This document shows, one piece after another, positions 44,526 to 52,551 of a stretch of DNA of 64,000 bases. The notes under the pieces are model-generated. The model saw nothing but the letters and a program-made list of their open reading frames with translations, was not told the origin of the DNA and did no database searches. The translations under genes were made by a program, and so were the position numbers. The stretch is taken from positions 124,001-188,000 of the forward strand of contig NZ_JAJHUO010000019.1 of the NCBI RefSeq assembly GCF_020859565.1, given 5' to 3'. The stretch is from Saccharothrix luteola (GTDB lineage: Bacteria; Actinomycetota; Actinomycetes; Mycobacteriales; Pseudonocardiaceae). Numbering within the stretch: position 1 is the stretch's first letter; each line of letters starts with the position of its first letter.

Positions 44526-46003
44526 CGCCGGGGTCGGAGGCGAGGCCGGGTTCTGGTGCGCGGTCGGGGTCGGGGTCGGAGGCGAGGCCGGGTTCGGCAT
44601 CGGGGGTTGGGCGGCGCGCCGTGCGGGGGTCGCTCTGGCTGTTCCTGGTCAACCTGGTCAGCAAGGGCAGCCAGATGGCCGTCACGCTGGTGCTGGCCGC
44701 GTTCCTCACCGAGGAAGGGCTCGGGCTGGTGGCGCTGGCCGTCGCGCTGGTCAACATCGGCCAGGTCGTCCAGTCGATGGGCGTGTACGACGTGGTCAGC
44801 CGCACCGACCGGGACCCGCGCCGGGCGGCGGGCACGTTGCTCGTGCTCAGCGCGGGCGCGGGGGTGGTGCTGGCGTTAGCGCTGGTGCTCGCGGCCGACG
44901 GGATCGCGCACGCGCTGGACGCGCCGTCGGTCGCGCCGCTGGTGCGGCTGGCGGCGGTGAGCCTGCCGTTCTCGGCGGTGGCCGGTGTGCAGATGGGGCT
45001 GCTGCACCGGGACCTGGACTTCCGCCGTCGGCTGCTGCCGGACGCGGGCGGCGCGGTGCTCGGCGCGGCGGTGACGGTCGTGCTGGCGGTGACGGGAGCC
45101 GGGCCGTACTCGCTGGTCGTCGGGTTGCTGTGCACGGCGGTGGCGCAGCCCGTGCTCGGCGTGGCGGTCGGCGTCCGGGTGCGGCCGGTGTGGGACGCGG
45201 GCGCGGCCGGTGAGGCGACGCGGTGGATCGCGGTGGTCGGACCGGGCGCGGTGGTGGCCGTGCTGCTGATCAACGTGGACTACCTGGCCATCGCCCGGGT
45301 GCACGGGCCGGAGGCGGTCGGCGTCTACTCGTTGGCCTACCGGATCGCGTGGGTGCCGTACATCCTGGTGGCGGTGGTGCTGGGTGGTGTGGTGCTGCCC
45401 TTGTGCGCCAAGCTGATCCGCGACGGTGAGGGACTGTCCGCTGTGGTCGGACGGTTCACGTCGGCCGTGCTGGCGGTGACCGGCGGCCTGTACGCGGTGA
45501 CGGCGGCGTTGGCCGACCGGGTCGTGGTGTTCGGGGCGCGGTGGGCGGAGGCGGCCCTGCCGCTGGCCCTGTTGTGCCTGTACGGCTTGGGGATCAGCCT
45601 GCTGCACCTGTGGTACCAGGTGCTCAAGGCCGCCGGGCACGCGCGCCGCTACCTGGCGCTGGAGGTGAGCCACCTCGTGCTGCTGGTCGGCGGGCTGGTG
45701 GTGTTCACCCGGCACGGGGTGGTGGCGGTCGCGCTGGTGCAGGTCGCGGCGGCGTGGCTGGTGGTGCCGTGCACGTGGTGGGCGTTGGCGCGGCGGGGGA
45801 TCGGCCCGCCGTTGGCCTCGGTGGCGCGTGGCGCCGGCGGGGTGGTCGCGGCGGCCGGGTGTTGCGCGGCGGTGGCGTTCGGAGTCGGTGACGTGTTCGG
45901 GCCACCCGGTTCCGTGGTGGCCGCGTTGGGCGAAGGGGTCGTGTTGGCGGTGGTGTGCGTCGTGGTCGTGCTGGCGGCGAACCCGGAGGTGGTGCGTCGG
46001 TGA
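44522..46003 (+). CDS. Wzx-type oligosaccharide flippase
   Basis: This is a 493-residue protein with 12-14 membrane helices (GSLWLFLVNLVSKGSQMAVT; NVDYLAIARVHGPEAVGVY). It flips the lipid-linked repeat unit. The N-terminal ~30 residues are a soluble Gly/Ser/Arg tail in which SEARPGS occurs twice, from a 22-base perfect repeat (44532-44553 and 44574-44595, in-frame period 42). GTGA overlap with the GT87-like gene. Confidence 0.88.
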   Translation: MTPGSEARPGSGARSGSGSEARPGSASGVGRRAVRGSLWLFLVNLVSKGSQMAVTLVLAAFLTEEGLGLVALAVALVNIGQVVQSMGVYDVVSRTDRDPRRAAGTLLVLSAGAGVVLALALVLAADGIAHALDAPSVAPLVRLAAVSLPFSAVAGVQMGLLHRDLDFRRRLLPDAGGAVLGAAVTVVLAVTGAGPYSLVVGLLCTAVAQPVLGVAVGVRVRPVWDAGAAGEATRWIAVVGPGAVVAVLLINVDYLAIARVHGPEAVGVYSLAYRIAWVPYILVAVVLGGVVLPLCAKLIRDGEGLSAVVGRFTSAVLAVTGGLYAVTAALADRVVVFGARWAEAALPLALLCLYGLGISLLHLWYQVLKAAGHARRYLALEVSHLVLLVGGLVVFTRHGVVAVALVQVAAAWLVVPCTWWALARRGIGPPLASVARGAGGVVAAAGCCAAVAFGVGDVFGPPGSVVAALGEGVVLAVVCVVVVLAANPEVVRR

Positions 46004-47088
46004 GGGTCGTGCACGTGAGCCAACCCGTCACGGCGGGTGTGGCGGCGGTGGTGCTGGAACTCGCCCGTGCGCAACGGGACCTCGGGTGGAGGGTGACCGT
46101 GGTGTCCCCGCCGGGGCCGCTCGCCGAACGGGCGCGTGGACTGGGTGTGGAGGTGCGGGCGTGGCGGGCCAGTCGGCAGCCGGGGATCGGGACGGTGGGG
46201 GAGGCGGTGCGGCTCCGGCGGGTGCTGCGCGACTTGGAGGCGGATGTCGTGCACCTGCACAGCTCCAAGGCCGGGTTGGTCGGGCGGTTGGTGGTGCGCG
46301 GGCGGCGGCCGACGTTGTTCCAGCCGCACATGTGGTCGTTCCAGAGCGCCGGCGGGGTGGTGGCGTGGGCGGCCCGGGTCTGGGAACGGGTCGGTGCGCG
46401 GTGGACGCACCAGCTGGTGTGCGTGAGCGACGACGAGTTGGCCGTCGGGCGTGCTGCCGGCGTGCGGGGGCCGGCGGAGGTCGTGTGCAACGGCGTGGAC
46501 GTCCAGCGGTTCCGGCCGGGCGACCGGGCGGCGGCGCGGCGGCGGTTGGGGCTGCCGGACGTGCCGACGGCGGTGTGCGTGGGGAGGTTGGTGCCCTACA
46601 AGGGGCAGGACCAGTTGCTCGCGGCGTGGCCGGCGGTGCGGGAGCAGGTGCCGGACGCGCTGTTGGTGCTGGTCGGGGACGGACCGATGGCGGAGAGGTG
46701 GCGGGCGGCCTGCGAGGACGGGTCCGTGTGGTGGTGGGGGCACGACGATTCGGTCGCGGACTTCTACGCCGCCGCGGACGTGGTCGTGCTGCCGTCGCGG
46801 GCCGAGGGGATGGCCTTGGTGCCGTTGGAGGCGATGGCGTGCGGGCGGTCCGTGGTGGCGTTCGACGTGAGCGGGGTGCGGCAGAGCGTGGGGGAGGCGG
46901 GGGCCGTGTTGTCGGCCGGTGACGTCGAGGGGTTGGCGGAGGCGGTGGCCGTGCGGTTGGCCGATCCGTCGGCGGCTGATCTGGAGGGTGCGCACGGGCG
47001 GCGGCGGGTGGAGCTGCTGTTCGATCGGAGGCAGGTGGCGGATCAGATCGCGACGCTGGTGGACAAGTTGTTGGTGGGGGCGCGGTGA
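46000..47088 (+). CDS. GT4 glycosyltransferase
   Basis: This is a 362-residue GT-B enzyme: VVHVSQPVTAGVAAVVLELA at the N-terminus, the nucleotide-sugar site VGRLVPYKGQDQLLAAW, and SRAEGMALVPLEAMACGRSV. The GTG start overlaps the flippase stop by 4 bases (GTGA, 46000-46003). It is the last gene before the repeat cassette at 47102. Confidence 0.9.
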   Translation: MRVVHVSQPVTAGVAAVVLELARAQRDLGWRVTVVSPPGPLAERARGLGVEVRAWRASRQPGIGTVGEAVRLRRVLRDLEADVVHLHSSKAGLVGRLVVRGRRPTLFQPHMWSFQSAGGVVAWAARVWERVGARWTHQLVCVSDDELAVGRAAGVRGPAEVVCNGVDVQRFRPGDRAAARRRLGLPDVPTAVCVGRLVPYKGQDQLLAAWPAVREQVPDALLVLVGDGPMAERWRAACEDGSVWWWGHDDSVADFYAAADVVVLPSRAEGMALVPLEAMACGRSVVAFDVSGVRQSVGEAGAVLSAGDVEGLAEAVAVRLADPSAADLEGAHGRRRVELLFDRRQVADQIATLVDKLLVGAR

Positions 47089-47101
47089 GTCGGACGCTCG
47101 C

Positions 47102-47227
47102 GCGTGTCGAACACTCAGGTCCCGCGTGTCGAACACTCAGGTCGGGTGTGTCCTACGTTCAGAACGCGAGAGTCCTACGTTCGGAGAGCGAGAGTCCTAC
47201 GTTCAGGTACCCCGAGTTCAACGTTCA
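47102..47227. repeat. Array of six ~22-bp-period units of two related types
   Basis: GCGTGTCGAACACTCAGGTC occurs at 47102-47121 and 47124-47143. GTCCTACGTTC occurs at 47150, 47172 and 47194, and a variant GTTCAACGTTC at 47217, mostly followed by CAGG/CAGGT. Spacing is 22, 26, 22, 22, 23. The period is not a multiple of three, so the array is not a coding repeat although a frame is open through it. It starts 13 bases after the glycosyltransferase stop. Confidence 0.85.
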
Positions 47228-47248
47228 GGGCTCGGGTCAAGCCCGGCT

Positions 47249-47305
47249 CGATTTGACATGGGGCCCTTACGGGCACTCAAGGCAGGCCGAACCCATGTCA
47301 AATCG
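47249..47305. repeat. Long hairpin with 14-bp perfect arms
   Basis: CGATTTGACATGGG (47249-47262) and CCCATGTCAAATCG (47292-47305) are exact reverse complements; the 29-base loop contains a second small hairpin (GCCC-TTAC-GGGC, 47263-47274). With the array at 47102 it forms a 200-base cassette between two glycosyltransferase genes. It could terminate transcription in both directions or be a mobile, REP-like element. Confidence 0.8.
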
Positions 47306-47349
47306 GGCCTCGGTGGGATGTTTCGGGTCCGTTGTGGTTGAGAGGATTG

Positions 47350-48480
47350 GTGGTCAGGGTGGGTGAGCATTTGAGGGTTGCGTATGTGTTGACGCAGGAC
47401 AGTGGGGGGCCGGTGGACGTCACTGTTCGGTTGGCGCGGGCGGTGATTGGGTCCGGGGAGGCGGAGGTGCGGGTGTTCGGGCCCTTGCCTCGGCGGGGGG
47501 TGGAGGTGTTGAGCGGGCACCACGAGGTTGTCGAGGTGGGGGACAAGGCTGATGTCCGGGCTGGGCGGCGGGCGCGGGCGGTGGTGCGGGAGTGGGGGCC
47601 GGATGTGGTGCACGCGCAGGACCGGCGGGCGGGGTTGGTGAGTGTGGGGTTGCGGTTGCGGCACAAGGTGATCCAGACCTATCACGGTGTGCCGGATGAT
47701 GTGGGTGAGGAGTGGTTCCGGGGTGTGCCGGGGGCGGTGAGGCCCTCTGCCTATACGAGGGTTGTGTTGGGGGCCGATGCGGTGGTGGCGCGGGCGGTGC
47801 ACCGGACGGTGGTGCCGGCGCGGGCGATGGGGCGGTTCCTGTCGGGACGGTTGAGGGTGCCCGCGTCGAGGTTGGCGCACATCGACAACTGCGTGGAGCC
47901 CGCGCACGCGCAGCCGCCGGTGGGGCGGGTGCGGCGGTTGGTGTTCGTCGGGTTGTTGGTGGAGCGCAAGGGGTTGGCCACGTTGTTGGCGGCGTTGGCG
48001 TTGCCCGGGGTGATGCCGGCGGACGCCACGTTGACGGTGGTGGGTGATGGGCCAGAGAGGGGGAAGGCCGAGGCGTTGGCGCGCGAGTTGGGTGGGAGGG
48101 TGGAGTTCTTGGGGTTCCGGACGGATGTGCCCGATTTGTTGCGGCACCACGATGCGCTCGTGCTGCCGTCCACGATGGAGCAGCAGCCGTTGGTGGTGGC
48201 CGAGGCGATGGCAGCGGGCAAGCCGGTGGTGGCGACGGACACCGGTGGGGTGGCCGACATGCTGGGGGACCGGGGAGCGGTTGGGGCGTTGGCGAGGCCC
48301 GGTGACGTCGAGGGGTTGGCTGCTCGGTTGCGTGAGTTGTTCGCGGATCCCGATCCGGCGCGGATCGGGTTGGAGTTCGCTGAGCGGGCGCGGGAGAGGT
48401 TTGCGCCGGACGTCTGCGCGCGGCGCCACCTCGCCCTCTACCGCGAGGTCATGAGTAGCTCATCGGTGGCTCATGAGTAG
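47350..48480 (+). CDS. GT4 glycosyltransferase
   Basis: This is a 376-residue GT-B enzyme. Motifs are VAYVLTQDSGGPVDVTVRLA, DVVHAQDRRAGLVSVGL, VGLLVERKGLATLLAAL and STMEQQPLVVAEAMAAGKPV. GTG 47350 follows GAGAGG; TTG 47332 and GTG 47359 are alternatives. The codons are GT-richer at third positions (ggg/ttg) than in the neighbours, shared with the 3' half of the preceding glycosyltransferase, which may mark a separately acquired part of the locus. Confidence 0.87.
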   Translation: MVRVGEHLRVAYVLTQDSGGPVDVTVRLARAVIGSGEAEVRVFGPLPRRGVEVLSGHHEVVEVGDKADVRAGRRARAVVREWGPDVVHAQDRRAGLVSVGLRLRHKVIQTYHGVPDDVGEEWFRGVPGAVRPSAYTRVVLGADAVVARAVHRTVVPARAMGRFLSGRLRVPASRLAHIDNCVEPAHAQPPVGRVRRLVFVGLLVERKGLATLLAALALPGVMPADATLTVVGDGPERGKAEALARELGGRVEFLGFRTDVPDLLRHHDALVLPSTMEQQPLVVAEAMAAGKPVVATDTGGVADMLGDRGAVGALARPGDVEGLAARLRELFADPDPARIGLEFAERARERFAPDVCARRHLALYREVMSSSSVAHE

Positions 48481-48486
48481 CTCATG
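48450..48486 (+). repeat. Duplicated CATGAGTAGCTCATG hairpin at gene end
   Basis: CATGAG-TAG-CTCAT occurs at 48450-48463 and again at 48472-48486, a 22-bp period. The second copy contains the glycosyltransferase stop (TAG 48478). Each copy can fold into a 6-base-pair hairpin. Confidence 0.65.
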
Positions 48487-48548
48487 GGTTGAGCCGATGA
48501 TGAAGTGATGACCGGTGATGCCGTTGTGCGGCGATTGTGAGGCGGTGG

Positions 48549-49991
48549 TTACGAAGGAGGGTTTGGTGGGGCGGTGGTGACGGGTTTGGTGGTGCTGGGG
48601 TGGGTGGTGGACGGGTTGGTGGTGGATGGGTTGGTGGTAGCGGGGTTGGTGGTGGTTGGGGTGGTGGTGGCGGGGCTGCTCGTGGTTGGGGTGGTGGTGG
48701 CTGTGGCGACGGTGGTGGTGATGCCGGTGCGGTTGACGAGGACGATGGCGTCGCCGGCGGCGATCTCGACGGTGGCCGGGGCGGCGGCGCCGCCGTCGAT
48801 GTTCACCAGACCGGGTGGTGGTGTGATCCTGGCGGGTTGTCCGGTCGGGTTCACGGCCACGTAGCCGCCGGTGAAGCGCCGGTCCCACACGCCGGAGGGG
48901 AGGCGGTTCGCGGTTTCCGTCGCCTCGCCCAGGGGTGCTTCCTGGTACCGCGACCAGTCGGGGTTGCGGTAGTCCTTGGTGGTCGCGCCGGACCAGCACG
49001 TGTGCGGGCTCGCCAGCAGGGCGGCGGTGGCGTAGCCGATGCGTTCCTCCCTGGCACCCTTGGTGTGGGTGATCAGCAGGAGCCACGTCTCGCCGAGGGC
49101 GGCTTGCGAACGCAGCTCCTTCCACTCGTTGCCCTTGAACGTGAGCAGTTCGCCCGTGCCGTTGTCGCGCAGGCCGAAGTTCTCCTCCATCGCGCCGTCG
49201 TAGCGCGAGTGCGCCGTCCACCTTCCCGCGGTCAGGTGGGATTCGGACACGTTCGGGATCAGCATCTTCCCCGCCTTGTGCAGGGCGTCACCGGCCGTGG
49301 TGAGGAACGCGTCCATGCCCTCGCGGATCATCCGGTCGGACTCGGCGGCGTCCTCCGTGCCCTTGAGCACGGCCGACGAGTAGTACTTCAGGGAGCTGAA
49401 GTCGTTGTCGGCCAGCACGCCGTCCCAGCCCTCGCGCACCACCTCGGCGGTGACCGCTTCGCTCCACGCCTTCTGGTAGGCCGGGTCCCACACGGTCATC
49501 TGCCAGTGCTTCGGGTAGGAGTTCCACTCGATCCGGTTGTCCTTGGTGTCCACCGCGAACCAGTTCGGGTTCTCGCGTTGCGCCTTGAAGTAGCCGATGC
49601 CGGTCGGCAGGAACGGCGCGTCCACCTCGCCGTTGACCGCGCCGGGGTAGTTGCGCGCGCTCGAGAAGTCCTTGTAGACCAGCACCTTGATCTTCGGGTT
49701 GAGCTGCTTGAGCCGGCGCAGCGACGACGTCTCGGTCGCGTTGAGCACGACCAGGCTGTAGTGCTGCGCGGCGAACGTGATGTCCCGGCCGGTCGGCGGC
49801 TCGCCGATGCCGTACCACCAGCCGCACGGCGCGAGCGGCTTCGGCACGGGACCGAGCGGGGCGTGCGGTGGCGTCGGTCTGCCGGCGGCGGCGGTCGTCG
49901 TGCACGCCGCGCTCGGCACCAGGAGCGCCGCGGCGCACACCAGGCCGAGCACGCGGCGGGATCGTCGCCGGTTCAGCGATTCCTTCGGCAC
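48549..49991 (-). CDS. Secreted GHL15-type putative glycoside hydrolase
   Basis: This is a 480-residue protein. The basic N-terminus and hydrophobic stretch end in VPSAAC, a possible but non-canonical lipobox. The central barrel (WWYGIGEPPTGRDITFAAQH; VLVYKDFSS; WDGVLADNDF; IPNVSE) resembles the hypothetical glycosyl hydrolase 15 family (GHL15). A small beta-domain follows (GGYVAVNPTG). The C-terminal ~60 residues are Thr/Pro/Asn repeats of TTNPS type, a wall-spanning or glycosylated stalk. GTG 49991 overlaps the sugar-transferase stop by 19 bases, so it is cotranscribed with it. It may trim or release the polysaccharide. Confidence 0.75.
   Translation of the reverse strand: MPKESLNRRRSRRVLGLVCAAALLVPSAACTTTAAAGRPTPPHAPLGPVPKPLAPCGWWYGIGEPPTGRDITFAAQHYSLVVLNATETSSLRRLKQLNPKIKVLVYKDFSSARNYPGAVNGEVDAPFLPTGIGYFKAQRENPNWFAVDTKDNRIEWNSYPKHWQMTVWDPAYQKAWSEAVTAEVVREGWDGVLADNDFSSLKYYSSAVLKGTEDAAESDRMIREGMDAFLTTAGDALHKAGKMLIPNVSESHLTAGRWTAHSRYDGAMEENFGLRDNGTGELLTFKGNEWKELRSQAALGETWLLLITHTKGAREERIGYATAALLASPHTCWSGATTKDYRNPDWSRYQEAPLGEATETANRLPSGVWDRRFTGGYVAVNPTGQPARITPPPGLVNIDGGAAAPATVEIAAGDAIVLVNRTGITTTVATATTTPTTSSPATTTPTTTNPATTNPSTTNPSTTHPSTTKPVTTAPPNPPS
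48580..48715 (-). repeat. Minisatellite encoding the Thr/Pro tail of the GHL15 protein
   Basis: GGTTGGTGGTGG-type units (15-18 base period) tile this stretch. On the minus strand they encode repeated TTNPS/TTTPT. The copy number is likely to vary between strains. Confidence 0.7.
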
Positions 49992-51439
49992 AACAGCTCA
50001 CCCACCGTCTGCAACAGGATTTTCACGTCCAGCCACAACGACCAGTTGGCTATGTAGTAGTTGTCGTATCGAGACCTGTCGACAATCGACGTGTCACCCC
50101 GCAGCCCGTGCACTTGCGCGAGCCCGGTCAGCCCCGTCGGAACGCGGTGCCGGGCCCAGTATAGCTCGTGGATCGCCGAGAATTCGCGGACGAAACCCGG
50201 TCGTTCGGGACGCGGTCCGACGATGGACATGTCGCCCTTGATGATGTTCCACAACTGGGGCAGTTCATCCAGCGAACTGCTACGCAGGAATCGTCCGACT
50301 GGCCCGACCCGGCGATCTCCGACCACCGACCAGGTGACTTGGGAATCGTCTTCGCCGTTCATTCTCACGCTGCGCAGCTTGTAGAGCACGAACGGCTGAT
50401 CATCCATCCCGACCCGGACCTGGCGGAAGATCACCGGCCGGCCGCTCTCCAGCAGCACGGCCAGCGCGCACAGCCCGATCACCGGGGACAGCACGACCAG
50501 CGCCACGGCGGCCAGCAGCACGTCCATGCCGCGCTTGACCCACCAGCTCGGCCTGCTGGTCGGCGCGGTGCCCAGCCGCATCAGCGGGTAGCTGCGCAGC
50601 CGCTCGATGTCCGGCCCGTCCTGGTACAGCTCGAACATCCGGGGCACGACCAGGGTGGTGCAGCCGAGCCGGTGCGCGGCGATGGCCGAGTCGACCACCG
50701 ACGACTCGCGGGCGTGCGAGAACGCCAGCACGACCGTGCCGACACCCAACCGGGTGATCGCGTCGGACAGGGCCTCGTCCATCAGCGCGACCGGCAGGGC
50801 CTCGCGGTCCAGCGCCGGCTCCGGGTCGACGAACCCGACGGGCCGCAGGCCGAACTCCGGGTGCGCCAGCATCGCGCCGACCAGGTCGACGCCGACCTTC
50901 CCGGCGCCGACCACGATCGTGCGGTCGCAGCGGTCGAACTTCCGCCGGCACCAGCGGCCGAAGGCGAACACGAGCAGCCGCGCCGGTTCGCTCAGCGCGG
51001 CGAACGCCAGCACCGCCCACTGCGTGGCGAGGGTGGTGCCCGGCGGCGCGCCGCTGACCAGGCCGGCCAGCGTGACCAGGGCGAACGCCACGGCCGTCGC
51101 GCCGACCGAGCGCGGCAGGTCGTGGAACCAGGACAGCCACAGCCGCCGCCGGTACAGCCGGCACGCGGCCCGCACGCCGAGCAGCGCCGCCGCCACCACC
51201 GCGGTCCACCCCGAGCCCGGCGAGTACCGGGCCGCCACCGCCACCACCGCGGTCGCGTCCACCGCGACCAGCAGCACCGCCACCGCGTTCACCCGCCGCA
51301 GCAGGTCCGATCCCGCCGCCTCGCGGGGCCTCTGCTGCCGCCACCGCGACACCAGGGTCGGGGTGGTCGCCGAGCCGACCCCGTTCACCTCGGACCGCCC
51401 TTGCCAGGGACCGAGCGCGTCCCGTCCACGCCACACCAC
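49973..51439 (-). CDS. Polyprenyl glycosylphosphotransferase (initiating sugar transferase)
   Basis: This is a 488-residue protein. Four N-terminal membrane helices and a CoA-binding-like domain (TIVVGAGKVGVDLVGAMLA) precede a WbaP/WcaJ catalytic domain. That domain has VKRGMDVLLAAVALVVLSP (membrane re-entrant helix), LYKLRSVR, LDELPQLWNIIKGDMSIVGP and the PRPERPGF segment. It transfers a sugar-1-phosphate to undecaprenyl phosphate to start the repeat unit. It is transcribed away from the rest of the locus, with the GHL15 gene downstream. Confidence 0.92.
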   Translation of the reverse strand: MVWRGRDALGPWQGRSEVNGVGSATTPTLVSRWRQQRPREAAGSDLLRRVNAVAVLLVAVDATAVVAVAARYSPGSGWTAVVAAALLGVRAACRLYRRRLWLSWFHDLPRSVGATAVAFALVTLAGLVSGAPPGTTLATQWAVLAFAALSEPARLLVFAFGRWCRRKFDRCDRTIVVGAGKVGVDLVGAMLAHPEFGLRPVGFVDPEPALDREALPVALMDEALSDAITRLGVGTVVLAFSHARESSVVDSAIAAHRLGCTTLVVPRMFELYQDGPDIERLRSYPLMRLGTAPTSRPSWWVKRGMDVLLAAVALVVLSPVIGLCALAVLLESGRPVIFRQVRVGMDDQPFVLYKLRSVRMNGEDDSQVTWSVVGDRRVGPVGRFLRSSSLDELPQLWNIIKGDMSIVGPRPERPGFVREFSAIHELYWARHRVPTGLTGLAQVHGLRGDTSIVDRSRYDNYYIANWSLWLDVKILLQTVGELLCRRNR

Positions 51440-51483
51440 ATTCGGACGACGTCCTTCCCGCCATGAAGCCGATTATTTGGTCA

Positions 51484-51507
51484 CCCGTTCGAGACCATCC
51501 GAACGGG
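51484..51507. promoter_or_regulatory. Operator-like dyad upstream of the sugar transferase
   Basis: CCCGTTCG (51484-51491) and CGAACGGG (51500-51507) are perfect 8-base arms, 45 bases before the sugar-transferase start and 217 before the divergent GT2 gene. The whole 51440-51723 spacer is AT-richer than average, holds the GTGATCAC palindrome near 51567, and is the likely divergent promoter region. Confidence 0.5.
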
Positions 51508-51723
51508 ACTATCTGCTCACTCGGTGTGTATCAAGCGTGATGCTGAGGACCTAATTCACTCTTTCGGTGATCACTGTTCTCCTTTCTGGTGACGGTCGGG
51601 CTCAGCTCCTTCGGTAATTCATCCAGACGTGCGACGAGATACCGCCGGGGTGGTCGAATCCCGTCGCGGTCCGGAGGCGAATAATTCTGGACCGTCATCC
51701 GCCATCCAGTGAAATGGGGCCCA

Positions 51724-52551
51724 TTGAGCGTCGATGAAGGAGACGTGCGCGCCACGTCGGAACAGGGCGGACCGGCCCTCTCCGACGGCGCGCGCACCCA
51801 CGCCCGCGCCCACGTCGTGCTGCCCGCCTACAACGAGGCGGCCTCGCTGCCGCCGCTGCTGACCCGGCTCGCCGACGCGACCCCCGCCGGGAAGCTCACC
51901 GCCTGGGTCGTCGACGACGGCTCGTCCGACGGCACCGCCGAGGTCGTCGCCGAGGGGTGGCCCGGCCTGGACGTCCGGCTGGTCAGCCACCCGGTGAACC
52001 TCGGCCTCGGCCAGGCCGTCCGATCGGGGTTGCGCGCCGTGCTGTCCGAGGCGGGCGAGGAGGACGTCGTCGTCGTGATGGACGCCGACGACACCCACGA
52101 CCCGGCCCTCATCGACCGGATGGAGCGGGAGATCGCGGCCGGCGCGGACCTGGTGATCTGCTCCCGGTTCGTCGACGGCGGCGACGACGCGACCGCGCCA
52201 CCGCTGCGCCGGCTGCTGTCGCGCGGCGCGGCCGTGCTGTTCCGCCGCGTGCTGCACCTCGACGGCGTCCGCGACTGCACCAGCGGCTTCCGCGCCTACC
52301 GGGTCAGCCTGCTGGCCCGCGCCGAGCGGCACTGGGGCGAGCGGCTGATCGAGGAACGCGGCTTCGCCTGCATGGTCGAGCTGCTGCTCAAGCTGCGGCA
52401 CTGCCGGCCGGTCGTCACCGAGGTGCCGCTGGCCCTGCGCTACGACCGCAAGCACGGCCCGAGCAAGATCAGGATCGCCCGCACCGTCGGGCAGTACGTG
52501 AAGCTGCTGGTCCGCGACCGGCTCACGCCCGCGCCGTACCGGGCGCTGTGA
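51724..52551 (+). CDS. GT2 glycosyltransferase (DPM/undecaprenyl-phosphate type)
   Basis: This is a ~275-residue GT-A enzyme: VVLPAYNEAASLPPLL, VVDDGSSDGTAE, the DxD-type VMDADDTHDP, and the acceptor motif CTSGFRAYRVS. No C-terminal membrane helices, like dolichyl-phosphate mannose synthases. It may make the polyprenyl-phosphate sugar used by the GT87-like enzyme. The start is uncertain (GTG 51709, TTG 51724 or GTG 51745, the last just after AAGGAG). Confidence 0.82.
   Translation: MSVDEGDVRATSEQGGPALSDGARTHARAHVVLPAYNEAASLPPLLTRLADATPAGKLTAWVVDDGSSDGTAEVVAEGWPGLDVRLVSHPVNLGLGQAVRSGLRAVLSEAGEEDVVVVMDADDTHDPALIDRMEREIAAGADLVICSRFVDGGDDATAPPLRRLLSRGAAVLFRRVLHLDGVRDCTSGFRAYRVSLLARAERHWGERLIEERGFACMVELLLKLRHCRPVVTEVPLALRYDRKHGPSKIRIARTVGQYVKLLVRDRLTPAPYRAL

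Noticed and set aside
47085-47366. Open frame of 93 codons (GTG with GTGA overlap) through the repeat cassette
   Set aside because: It runs across a 22-bp-period repeat and a perfect hairpin, has no family resemblance and shifts frame relative to each unit. It is treated as noncoding despite the suggestive overlap.
48580-48715. Possible CRISPR or regulatory repeat array
   Set aside because: There are no spacers; the repeats are in frame with the GHL15-type gene and encode its Thr/Pro tail.
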